Shown here piece after piece: positions 1 to 6,671 of a stretch of 15,586 nucleotides of DNA. The notes under the pieces are model-generated. The model did not search any database. It was not told where the DNA came from and saw nothing but the letters and a program-made list of their open reading frames with translations. The DNA is taken from contig FR880138.1 in the NCBI GenBank assembly GCA_000435195.1, positions 1 through 15,586 on the forward strand, written 5' to 3'. Positions within the stretch are counted from its first letter, which is position 1; each line of letters begins with the position of its first letter. The translations under genes were made by a program, and so were the position numbers. This DNA is from Clostridium sp. CAG:169. Lineage in GTDB: Bacteria; Bacillota; Clostridia; Oscillospirales; Ruminococcaceae.

Positions 1-18
1 AGGCTAATCCGCACATAG

Positions 19-51
19 AAAAACAGGCACAGCGGTAAACGCTGTGCCTGT
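19..51 (-). terminator. Rho-independent terminator of the histidine kinase gene
   Basis: A perfect 12-bp inverted repeat (arms 23-34 and 40-51, 5-nt loop) is followed on the minus strand by a run of five T. It lies about 40 bases after the histidine kinase stop codon, so it should end the two-component transcript. The remaining bases of 1-89 show no other feature. Confidence 0.9.
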
Positions 52-89
52 AAAATGCCCATTACGGATGCTGATTGGATCCGGTTTTA

Positions 90-1574
90 TCATTTCGGAG
101 CAGATGGCTCCGGCAAAATCGGTTCGACATCCAGTGCATCCAAAGTAAACCAGAAGGTACTTCCTTCCCCTACTCTGCTTTCCACACCGTATTCCGCACC
201 GTGCAGTCCCAGCAGCTCCCGCGCAATGCACAATCCCAGACCGCTGCCCTGCGCCGCGGATTGTTTGGAGCGCTCCATTTTATAGTAACGCTCCCAAATG
301 TTGGATAACTTGTCCTCCGGTATTCCTTCTCCATTATCGATGACCTGAATACAGACCTTCTTTTCCTGAAGAAGCTGACGAACAATAATCTTTCTGTCCG
401 AACCGGTATGACTGTATGCGTTGTTGATAAAGTTGTATATCACTCTTCCCAACTGAACCGGGTCTGCTTTAACCCAAATGCGACAATCACTCTCAAAAGA
501 TAAACCGCTGTCTCCCAGCATTTTCCGGTAACGTTTTACCAGATCTGCCAACAAATTTGTTAAACAAAGGGTAGTAAACTGTAACTGTTTACTACCCTTT
601 TGGAGCTTGCCAAGGTCCAAAAGGTCGCCTGTCAATTCCGCCAGCCGCTGCGCTTCATCCAAAATCACCTGAAGATTTTCCGGTGTATTTTCCTGCGGAA
701 GCTCCTGCATCATCTGCGCATAACCAATAATCATCGTCAACGGAGAACGAAGGTCATGCGAGAGATTTGCAAGGGTTTCCTGCTGTTTTTTCCGTTCCGA
801 ATCCATCTTCTGGAGAGCGCAGTTCAGCCGTCGTCCCAGTGTGCGAATCTCATAGCAGCCCTGCTCGGGAAAGCGGACGGTGGTTCCCCCCTGCTCCATA
901 CAGTCTGCACATTGCTGCATCCGGCGAAGATTGCCGCAGGTGAAGCGACGGCAGAAAAAAACAGCAAAGATTGCCGCCAGTAACAGCGGGATGGAGAGTG
1001 CCCACAGCTGTGTATGGATGACCGAAGCACCGATCAGCGAAGGGGTGACTGCCGAACAGATGAGCACCAGGCAGGATTCCTCTTGTGAAAGCCGGACCAT
1101 CTTGGCGCAGGTCGCCAGATGATAGGTTTGCGAGCGCTGCCCGCTATCTGCATCACCATAGACCATCTTTACATGGGTCACCTGTTTGATGTCAGTCTCC
1201 CCTCGGGCACTCGCTTGCTGGTACAGCTCTGCCAGCTCCTGCCGGGTGTACCCGGTAAGGATACGGCAGGTTTCTGCATCGTTTTTCACCCAGTCGTTTC
1301 CCTGTGCGTCGATGACCCGGATGTCGATATTATCCAGCCTGAGTTCCTCCACAATTTGCGGCAGATGCTCCTTGTCCAGATGCTCACACACCTGCTCCAT
1401 GACATCTTCCAGTTTCCACGACTTAATGAAGCGATAGGCATCCTCAAAAAACAAAAGTTGCACCGCCCAGACCAGCAGCATGACTGCACAAAGACACAGC
1501 AATGCCGGAGAAAGGATTTTCTTTCCCTTCTCCTTCCAGCTGTGGCGTTTCCCTTCTGTTTGATTAGCCTTCAA
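90..1574 (-). CDS. Membrane sensor histidine kinase of a two-component system
   Basis: This is the sensor that phosphorylates the response regulator encoded just upstream. Numbering from the TTG at 1574 gives 494 residues. A membrane segment at about 21-43 is followed by an extracytoplasmic domain of about 145 residues with five cysteines (63, 103, 156, 168, 173), then a second segment at about 188-208. HisKA follows with the phospho-acceptor His273 in LSHDLRSP. The HATPase_c domain has N381/N385 in the N box, DNGEGIP at 413-419 and GSGLGL at 443-448. The start is uncertain. A GAGGAG lies 12 bases before the TTG at 1574, whereas the TTG at 1604 has no close ribosome binding site. Either start lies inside the regulator's 3' end, which implies translational coupling. 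The signal sensed is unknown; the sensor domain vaguely resembles PAS/Cache folds. A 14-bp inverted repeat lies inside the gene (566-600). Confidence 0.93.
   Translation of the reverse strand: MKANQTEGKRHSWKEKGKKILSPALLCLCAVMLLVWAVQLLFFEDAYRFIKSWKLEDVMEQVCEHLDKEHLPQIVEELRLDNIDIRVIDAQGNDWVKNDAETCRILTGYTRQELAELYQQASARGETDIKQVTHVKMVYGDADSGQRSQTYHLATCAKMVRLSQEESCLVLICSAVTPSLIGASVIHTQLWALSIPLLLAAIFAVFFCRRFTCGNLRRMQQCADCMEQGGTTVRFPEQGCYEIRTLGRRLNCALQKMDSERKKQQETLANLSHDLRSPLTMIIGYAQMMQELPQENTPENLQVILDEAQRLAELTGDLLDLGKLQKGSKQLQFTTLCLTNLLADLVKRYRKMLGDSGLSFESDCRIWVKADPVQLGRVIYNFINNAYSHTGSDRKIIVRQLLQEKKVCIQVIDNGEGIPEDKLSNIWERYYKMERSKQSAAQGSGLGLCIARELLGLHGAEYGVESRVGEGSTFWFTLDALDVEPILPEPSAPK
566..600 (-). 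repeat. Perfect 14-bp inverted repeat inside the histidine kinase gene
   Basis: Arms 566-579 and 587-600 are exact reverse complements (AAAGGGTAGTAAAC and its complement) around a 7-base loop. The mRNA could form a strong hairpin. It encodes the stretch just after the second HisKA helix, before HATPase_c. A second perfect palindrome, ACAAATTTGT, sits next to it at 551-560. No T-run follows on the minus strand, so this is not a standard terminator. Confidence 0.85.
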
Positions 1575-2235
1575 AACGATAGCCAACTCCTCTGAGGGTG
1601 ACAATGTATCTGCTGTATTCTCCCAGCGCTTTTCTCAACAGCTTAATATGGGTGTCCAGTGTGCGGTCGTCTCCAAAGAAATCGTAACCCCACACGTCGT
1701 TGATCAGCTTTTCTCTGGTCAGAGCAATGCCTCTGTTGCGCACCAGATAAAACAGCAGCTCATATTCCTTTGGAGAAAGGTTGACCTTCTCCTCATTGAC
1801 ATATACCAATCGACCGGTAAAGTCGATTTTTAATCCTTCAAACTCCAAAATCTCCTTGTTCGGTGCGATGGAGGAATTGCTGCGTTTGAGGATTGCCTGC
1901 ACACGAAGCATCAGCTCCTTGGGCGAGAACGGTTTGGTGACATAGTCATCCACACCCAGCTCAAATCCATGGATTCGATCGTATTCCTCTCCGCGCGCTG
2001 AAAGCATCAGCACCGGAACCTGGGAAAACTTTCTAATCTCTCTGCACGCGGAAAAGCCATCCAACTCCGGCATCATCACGTCCAGGATAATCAAATCAAA
2101 CTTTTCCTGACGACACAGCTCGATGGCCGACATTCCGTCGGCAGCTTCTTCTACCTCGTATCCTTCGTACTCTGCATACTTCCGAACCAGGACTCTTATC
2201 TTTTCTTCATCATCTACCACTAAAAGTCGGTACAT
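1564..2235 (-). CDS. OmpR/PhoB-family response regulator
   Basis: A 223-residue transcription factor controlled by phosphorylation from the adjoining kinase. The receiver domain (about 1-118) has the acidic pair D8/D9, the phospho-acceptor D52 in LDVMMPE, S79 and K101 in TKP. The C-terminal part (about 128-223) is a winged-helix DNA-binding domain, with the family signature LSPKEYELL, the motif LDTHIKLLRKALG, and a RGVGYRFEG end. Length is standard for the family. The ATG at 2235 is preceded by GGGAGG at good distance. The kinase gene overlaps its 3' end, so the two are one transcription unit ended by the terminator at 19-51. The regulon cannot be read from the window. Confidence 0.96.
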   Translation of the reverse strand: MYRLLVVDDEEKIRVLVRKYAEYEGYEVEEAADGMSAIELCRQEKFDLIILDVMMPELDGFSACREIRKFSQVPVLMLSARGEEYDRIHGFELGVDDYVTKPFSPKELMLRVQAILKRSNSSIAPNKEILEFEGLKIDFTGRLVYVNEEKVNLSPKEYELLFYLVRNRGIALTREKLINDVWGYDFFGDDRTLDTHIKLLRKALGEYSRYIVTLRGVGYRFEG

Positions 2236-2440
2236 ATTTCACATCCTCCCTAGTCATCTTGCTGCATTTTTTCTCAGCATGATATACCGTTTCCCAAAAA
2301 AGTAGTTTATCAGGGATAAACCTACAAAATTTATCCTATCATGTATTTGTGACGATGGAATGAACAAAAAGAGTACTTTCAAAAAGATTGTTGAATCTTT
2401 GCTGATTCTATCACATTCTGTCTGTTTTCCTTCCCTTTTT
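2236..2440 (-). promoter_or_regulatory. Upstream region of the two-component genes with GATAAA half-sites
   Basis: No gene is seen here. GTTTATC and GATAAAC form a 7-bp inverted repeat with a 3-base spacer (2305-2321). GGATAAA and TTTATCC form another with a 9-base spacer (2314-2336), sharing the middle half-site. A -10-like TATATC/TATCAT lies on the minus strand near 2278-2287 without a good -35, which would fit an activator-dependent promoter. A separate 7-bp inverted repeat AAAGATT/AATCTTT is at 2383-2400. Control by the regulator itself is inference. Confidence 0.45.
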
Positions 2441-2496
2441 TATTATCATATCATTTTATTTGACGCTTTACCATCATTTTGATGAAAAAAGCGAAA

Positions 2497-2530
2497 GAAA
2501 AAAGCCTTCCTGTGGGAAGACTTTTTCTTT
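2497..2530 (-). terminator. Rho-independent terminator of the penicillin-binding protein gene
   Basis: On the minus strand a 7-bp stem (GTCTTCC with GGAAGGC, one G-U pair, CACA loop) is flanked by an A-run and followed by six T. It lies about 25 bases after the stop codon at 2555. Confidence 0.88.
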
Positions 2531-2554
2531 TGCAGGACAAGCTTCTGTCCTTTA

Positions 2555-4918
2555 TTACTGTCGTTTACTGCCAAACAGACCGCTGACGCTGTTCCAGAAG
2601 CTGTCTTCGTCGTCATCATCGTCCTGTTTGTTTGTTTGATCATTCCGGTTTAAAGACGGACGTTTCGAGTTGCCAGAACCATTCGAATGATTCGAAGAGG
2701 AGCTGTCCTCATTCTCATCATTTTCGTCCTCAAGCTCGGTATCGGCAGTCGAACCGCCGCGGTGCAGAATGCAGGTGGACGGAATGTAGGTTTCCTTGTA
2801 CCATCCGGTTGCTGTGCTCGGGCAATTTTCGGTAGCAAGGTCGCCCGATTCGGTGCAGTACTGCATTGCCTGTACATTTTCCGAATACTCAAAATCCTTG
2901 GCTTCCAGGTTCTGATGAATCGGCAGCATCAGGTTTTTCCAGAGAATCGGGGTCGGGTAGGTGTAGTAGCTGATTTCCTCCTGGATGTCGTAACCCATCC
3001 ACACACCACCGATATAATACGGAGTGAAGCCGATGAACCAGAGGTCCGGGTTATCAATGTCCACCTGGACACCGTTGACATATTTGACGCCGGTAGAAGA
3101 ACCGGTTTTGCCTGCGGTGGTGATGCCGGTTTCATTTTTCATGTTGGCACGCGCACCGGTACCCTGTGTGACAACCGTTTGCAGCAGACGATTCAGTACG
3201 GTCGCTGTCTCTTCCGACACCACTCGAACCTGTGTGGTATCCTTCTTCAGAATGATGTTGCCCTCGGTATCGGTAACGTGTGTATAAGTATACGGCTTTA
3301 CATACTTACCGCCGGTGACAAAAATCTGATAGCAACCGGTCAGCTCCTCCAGGGTCATACCGGTGGTCATGCCGCCGAGCGCCATCGAAGAAAGGCTGGT
3401 CGCATCCAGCTCGTGCAGGGTGCTGACCTGGAATTTGTTTTTCAGAGTATCGTAGCACACCTGAGGGGTCAGAATATTGACAATCTGCGCCGGCACAGTG
3501 TTGATCGACTGCTGCACTGCATACTGAACGGTCATCGGCGCTTTGGTGTAGGTATTGGTGTAGTTCTGCGGCCACTGGAAGGTCTTTCCGTTCTCGGTCA
3601 GGGTCAGCGGTTCATCAATAAAGGTGGTCGACCAGGTAATCAAATCCCTCTCAAAGGCGTTCAGATAAGCCGAGATCGGTTTCATGGTGGAACCCGGGTG
3701 CCTATGCGACTGGGTAGCGCGGTTGAACAGACGGTTGGAGGTCTTTTCGTTGCCGCCAATCATGCCCTTGACGCTGCCGTCCGGTGCGATGACGATGGCT
3801 GCCGTCTGCGGATATTCTGCATTTGCCAAATCAGGGAAGGTGGCAGGATTTGCATAGGATTCCTCCAGCGATTTCTGCACATCCGGGTCCATCGTGGAGT
3901 AGATCCGGCAGCCGCCGCTGTATACCATTTTGGTCGCATAAGCGCGGGTGTAGTTGTACTCCTGCTGCAAATCGGTGACGACATCCTCAATGACCTGGTC
4001 GGTGTGCCAATCGGTCAGGGCGGTCAAACCGTCCGAGGTGGATTCCACATCCTTTCTCGGAGCCAGCTGCACATCATAGTCCAGCCACTTCTGGTATTCG
4101 CTCTGGGTCAGCATCTGCAGCTTGTACATCTCTTCCAGGATGTAGTCGCGGCGCTCTTTGTTTTCTTCCATGCCGGTTCTCCAGCCGTAGTCCTCGTTGG
4201 CGTTCATGCGCAGCGGGTTGTACTTGGTGGGCGCATTGGTAATGGCAATCAGGGTTGCTGCCTCTGCCACGTTCAGTTCGCTGATGTCCTTGTTGAAATA
4301 CAGCTTGGATGCGCTCTGGATGCCATAGCATTGATTGGAGAAGAAGGCGATGTTCAGGTAGGTTTCCATAATCTGCTCTTTACTGAAGTTTTTCTCCAGC
4401 TTGAGAGCGGTGAAGATTTCCTGCACCTTTCGCTCCGGGGTGACCTCGTCGTTGCCGGTCAGGTTCTTGATGACCTGCTGGGTGATGGTGGAGCCGCCCT
4501 GTACACGGGAGGAACCTCCAAAGTATCCAAGGGTGGAACGGATGGTTCGCAGCCAGTCCACACCGTGATGCTCCAGAAAACGTTTGTCCTCTGCTGCAAT
4601 GGTGACATTGACCAGCATCTCCGGTATCTGGTCATAGCTGACCCACTCGCGGTTTTGTCCTGAGTACAGCTCCTTGACGATGGTTTCCTCCTGCGTTTCC
4701 GGGTCGGTCACATAGATATAGGAGGTGTTGTTGAGGTTGACCTCCACGTTGGAAAGATCGACCACCGGTGCGCCCTCCAAAGAATCGAAGATATACAGCG
4801 CCATGACCGATACCACGATCGAGCCGGTGATGATCCCGATAAAAATCAAAATGGCAAAAGCGCGGCCCAGGGTGCCAAAAAATTTTCTGACCGGTCCACG
4901 ACGTTTCGCTGCTGCCAA
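2555..4918 (-). CDS. Class A penicillin-binding protein (bifunctional transglycosylase/transpeptidase)
   Basis: This enzyme polymerises lipid II into glycan strands and cross-links the peptides at the outer face of the membrane. It has 787 residues. A basic N terminus and one membrane anchor (about 20-45) are followed by the GT51 domain: catalytic E110 in AAEDKRFLEHHGVD, then GGSTITQQ at 141-148 and the ERKVQEI block. The transpeptidase domain has the nucleophile S410 in STMK, SIN at 471-473 and KTG at 604-606. All key residues are present, so it should be active on both sides. The tail (about 721-787) is low-complexity, rich in Asp/Glu, Ser and Asn, and ends in a short tryptophan-containing segment. 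The start is TTG, chosen because a long GGAGGAGG sequence sits 5-6 bases upstream. It is monocistronic, with a promoter at 5028-5036. It is of the PBP1A/PonA type, but the exact orthologue is not assigned. Confidence 0.97.
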   Translation of the reverse strand: MAAAKRRGPVRKFFGTLGRAFAILIFIGIITGSIVVSVMALYIFDSLEGAPVVDLSNVEVNLNNTSYIYVTDPETQEETIVKELYSGQNREWVSYDQIPEMLVNVTIAAEDKRFLEHHGVDWLRTIRSTLGYFGGSSRVQGGSTITQQVIKNLTGNDEVTPERKVQEIFTALKLEKNFSKEQIMETYLNIAFFSNQCYGIQSASKLYFNKDISELNVAEAATLIAITNAPTKYNPLRMNANEDYGWRTGMEENKERRDYILEEMYKLQMLTQSEYQKWLDYDVQLAPRKDVESTSDGLTALTDWHTDQVIEDVVTDLQQEYNYTRAYATKMVYSGGCRIYSTMDPDVQKSLEESYANPATFPDLANAEYPQTAAIVIAPDGSVKGMIGGNEKTSNRLFNRATQSHRHPGSTMKPISAYLNAFERDLITWSTTFIDEPLTLTENGKTFQWPQNYTNTYTKAPMTVQYAVQQSINTVPAQIVNILTPQVCYDTLKNKFQVSTLHELDATSLSSMALGGMTTGMTLEELTGCYQIFVTGGKYVKPYTYTHVTDTEGNIILKKDTTQVRVVSEETATVLNRLLQTVVTQGTGARANMKNETGITTAGKTGSSTGVKYVNGVQVDIDNPDLWFIGFTPYYIGGVWMGYDIQEEISYYTYPTPILWKNLMLPIHQNLEAKDFEYSENVQAMQYCTESGDLATENCPSTATGWYKETYIPSTCILHRGGSTADTELEDENDENEDSSSSNHSNGSGNSKRPSLNRNDQTNKQDDDDDEDSFWNSVSGLFGSKRQ

Positions 4919-5027
4919 ATAAATCCTCCTCCTTACTTGTTGTCACACTGCAAAGGATATGCAGCAAGGGTATTCTGCGGCACTTTTTTGTGCCATTGAC
5001 AAATGTGTTTTTCTGTATACGACCTTT

Positions 5028-5036
5028 ATTATATCA
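5028..5036 (-). promoter_or_regulatory. Extended -10 promoter of the penicillin-binding protein gene
   Basis: The minus strand reads TGATATAAT, a perfect -10 with the TGn extension; no convincing -35 is seen. The leader to the TTG start at 4918 is about 100 bases and includes a small GGCAC/GTGCC hairpin at 4979-4994. Confidence 0.65.
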
Positions 5037-5071
5037 TATTAAAAGTGAAAAATCTTAAAACTTTGCAAAAA

Positions 5072-5087
5072 TTAGGAAATTACCTAA
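5072..5087. promoter_or_regulatory. Near-perfect 16-bp palindrome between divergent genes
   Basis: TTAGGAAATTACCTAA matches its own reverse complement at 14 of 16 positions. It lies between the penicillin-binding protein promoter and the small gene at 5219, in an AT-rich 300-bp gap (4919-5218). It could be an operator but no regulator is known. A TATAAA at 5145-5150 is the only weak -10 candidate for the plus-strand gene. Confidence 0.3.
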
Positions 5088-5218
5088 ACTGTATTTTTTT
5101 CACCTTCCATTTTTGTACAGATTTTCTTTTTCGTTTTTGGAGCGTATAAATCCTGATTTGGCGGACACAATCTCCATCAGACGCCTGCTGGCATCATCAA
5201 CAGAAAGGGTGAGCTGTT

Positions 5219-5596
5219 TTGAAGAAAAATATACTGATGACCTGTGCGGCTTTGGCTTCGGTATGCATCATCACCTCCTTTGTGCTGACCGTTTCCGACC
5301 TGTCCGCTCCCTCGACCGCTGTGCCGGAGCCTGTTCCCGGTGAATCCGCTTCCGACTCTGTCAGCTCCCCTGCCACCGAAGCAATCGAAGGGATACCTGT
5401 CAACGCAGTGCAATATTATCTGCGTGAGCATAATGGAAAGCTGGCGGTTTTTGCTCCCGACAGCGATGTTCCCGAGCTTGTTTTTGATGTCTACCTCTCC
5501 ACCCTGCCCGCCTATGACCGCGGACAGCTTCAGATGGGAATTCCCATTTACAGCTATGAGGAACTGGTACAGCGCATAGAAGATTACATCAGTTGA
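5219..5596 (+). CDS. Small membrane-anchored protein with BofC C-terminal-like domain
   Basis: This is a 125-residue protein of unknown exact role. An N-terminal hydrophobic segment (about 5-25, after the basic MKKN) should anchor or export it. A Pro/Ser/Ala-rich linker follows (about 26-60), then a compact domain (about 62-125) with YYLREHNGKLAVF, a STLPAYDR motif, and a final EELVQRIEDYIS helix. That pattern matches a domain I know from clostridial proteins annotated as BofC C-terminal-like. BofC itself acts in the sigma-K checkpoint of Bacillus sporulation, but this protein need not do so. The start is TTG, supported by AAAGGGTGAG nine bases upstream; no ATG gives the signal segment. It is divergent from the penicillin-binding protein gene. 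No terminator is seen before the next gene. Confidence 0.8.
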   Translation: MKKNILMTCAALASVCIITSFVLTVSDLSAPSTAVPEPVPGESASDSVSSPATEAIEGIPVNAVQYYLREHNGKLAVFAPDSDVPELVFDVYLSTLPAYDRGQLQMGIPIYSYEELVQRIEDYIS

Positions 5597-5747
5597 AAGG
5601 AATCGCTGTGCGGGGTTACCGATTTGTAATGAAACTTTCATCTAAAAAGGAGGAAATCCGCTCTTTTGTAGTATATAATAAAGACATAAAAACAAAACCC
5701 AACCGGTTCCAACAAACCGGCTATTGTAAGAACGAGAGGTGATACCA
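5597..5747 (+). promoter_or_regulatory. Leader and probable promoter of the VOC gene
   Basis: A perfect TATAAT lies at 5674-5679, but the expected -35 position has no match. Upstream is a 13-bp dyad ATGAAA-C-TTTCAT (5629-5641). Downstream, in the likely leader, a 6-bp hairpin CCGGTT/AACCGG occupies 5703-5720. An AAGGAGG near 5647 has no open frame after it. Confidence 0.4.
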
Positions 5748-6119
5748 GTGAACTTCAAATTTGCACACAATAATATTAATGTTCTCAATTTGGATGAGAG
5801 CCTTGCCTTTTACCAAGAAGCACTGGGTCTGACCGAGGTTGCACGAAAAGTTGCAGATGACGGTAGCTTCATCCTGGTTTACCTTGGTGATAACTCCACT
5901 AAGCACCAGCTGGAACTGACCTGGCTGAAAGACCGCCACGACCCTTATGACCTCGGTGACAATGAAGTACACATCGCCTTCTCCACATCAGATTTTGAAG
6001 CCGCCCATGAAAAGCACAAAGCAATGGGATGTATCTGTTACGAAAACAAAGCGATGGGAATTTACTTCATCAGTGACCCCGACGGCTACTGGCTGGAAAT
6101 TATTCCAGAAAAGATGTAA
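5748..6119 (+). CDS. VOC-family (glyoxalase I-like) metalloenzyme
   Basis: This is a 123-residue protein of the vicinal oxygen chelate fold, annotated in relatives as lactoylglutathione lyase. It shows the paired beta-alpha-beta-beta-beta modules: AHNNINVLNLDESLAFY near the N terminus, then VHIAFST and the closing DPDGYWLEIIP. The likely metal ligands are H7, E56, H75 and E117, exactly where glyoxalase I places them, so it is probably catalytic. The substrate is uncertain; methylglyoxal detoxification is the family default. The GTG at 5748 is chosen because GAGAGG lies eight bases upstream and the resulting MNFKFAHNN start matches the family. An in-frame GTG at 5739 overlaps that ribosome binding site. 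A terminator follows at 6156. Confidence 0.9.
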   Translation: MNFKFAHNNINVLNLDESLAFYQEALGLTEVARKVADDGSFILVYLGDNSTKHQLELTWLKDRHDPYDLGDNEVHIAFSTSDFEAAHEKHKAMGCICYENKAMGIYFISDPDGYWLEIIPEKM

Positions 6120-6155
6120 TTACTTTTTTCTCATAAATTATTCTCCTAACCTAAC

Positions 6156-6190
6156 AAAAAAAGGAACCTTTTCAAAAAGGTTCCTTTTTT
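6156..6190. terminator. Bidirectional Rho-independent terminator
   Basis: An A-rich hairpin with AAGGAACCTTTT pairing to AAAAGGTTCCTT around a very small loop is followed by a T-run in plus and, by symmetry, in minus. It sits 37 bases after the VOC stop codon and between convergent genes. Confidence 0.9.
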
Positions 6191-6214
6191 CGTGTCTTGT
6201 GTTCAGCCAAAAAC

Positions 6215-6244
6215 AAAGCGGAAAGTGCAATCACTTTCCGCTTT
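6215..6244 (-). terminator. Terminator of the ferredoxin gene
   Basis: A perfect 13-bp stem (6215-6227 with 6232-6244) with a 4-base loop is followed on the minus strand by GTTTTTGG. It lies directly after the ferredoxin stop codon. Confidence 0.88.
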
Positions 6245-6259
6245 ATCTTTTGCGTTTGA

Positions 6260-6430
6260 TTATTCAGCTTCTGGAGCGCCTACTGGGCAAACGCTTGCGC
6301 AAGCACCACAGTCGATGCATTTGCCTGGATCGATTTCGTATTTGTCTGCTCCTGCAGAGATAGCGCCTACTGGGCACTCAGCTTCGCATGCACCACAGCT
6401 GATGCAATCGCTTTTAATTTTGTAAGCCAT
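6260..6430 (-). CDS. 2[4Fe-4S] ferredoxin, clostridial type
   Basis: This is a 56-residue soluble low-potential electron carrier, serving enzymes such as pyruvate:ferredoxin oxidoreductase and hydrogenase in anaerobes. Two CxxCxxCxxxCP motifs are complete: C9, C12, C15, C19 and C38, C41, C44, C48. These give two cubane clusters with the usual exchange of the fourth ligand. The halves are an internal duplication, and TGCCCAGTAGGCGCT recurs in both. Length is standard (about 55). The ATG at 6430 has GGAGG nine bases upstream. The gene is a single unit with its own promoter (6513-6540), structured leader (6469-6501) and terminator (6215-6244), as expected for a highly expressed gene. Confidence 0.97.
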   Translation of the reverse strand: MAYKIKSDCISCGACEAECPVGAISAGADKYEIDPGKCIDCGACASVCPVGAPEAE

Positions 6431-6468
6431 ACCGGTTTACCTCCATTTTATAAATTTTTCCTTCTTCA

Positions 6469-6501
6469 GGATAACTGCAAGCAAAATGCCTGCCGCTATC
6501 C
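6469..6501 (-). promoter_or_regulatory. 33-nt hairpin at the 5' end of the ferredoxin mRNA
   Basis: On the minus strand GGATAGC pairs with GTTATCC and GCAGGC with GCTTGC, with two G-U pairs, one G/A mismatch and an ATTTT loop. The predicted transcription start (about 6506) places it a few bases from the 5' end. A 5'-terminal stem-loop is known to protect mRNAs from 5'-end-dependent decay, which is the likely role here. It is too far from the ribosome binding site to mask it. Confidence 0.65.
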
Positions 6502-6512
6502 TTCGCACCTCT

Positions 6513-6540
6513 ATTTTAACATATCACAGAAAAAAATCAA
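6513..6540 (-). promoter_or_regulatory. Sigma-A-type promoter of the ferredoxin gene
   Basis: Minus strand -35 TTGATT (6535-6540), 16-bp spacer, -10 TAAAAT (6513-6518) with a TGn extension. The leader is about 75 bases. The stretch 6541-6671 beyond it shows only a weak GCACA/TGTGC hairpin at 6592-6604 and no gene. Confidence 0.75.
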
Positions 6541-6671
6541 CCAATATTGCAAAATTTATTGCTCAGAATTGTTATCCTACCCTATTTTTCTGCACAGATT
6601 GTGCGAAAAGGTTTCGATTTCCCTCTTGATTTTACAGCAGGATAGACATTTTAGATGATTCTAACGCCGTT

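Noticed and set aside
2687..4663. A 658-residue open frame on the plus strand
   Set aside because: It is antisense to the penicillin-binding protein gene, whose motifs are all present. Its product shows no recognisable family and its length comes from codon bias of the true gene.
5113..5343. A 76-residue frame overlapping the small BofC-like gene
   Set aside because: It starts at a TTG without a ribosome binding site and most of it overlaps, in another frame, the gene that has a signal anchor and a known domain.
5646..5665. A perfect AAGGAGG suggesting a small gene before the VOC gene
   Set aside because: The only nearby start, TTG, is followed at once by TAG, so no peptide is encoded.
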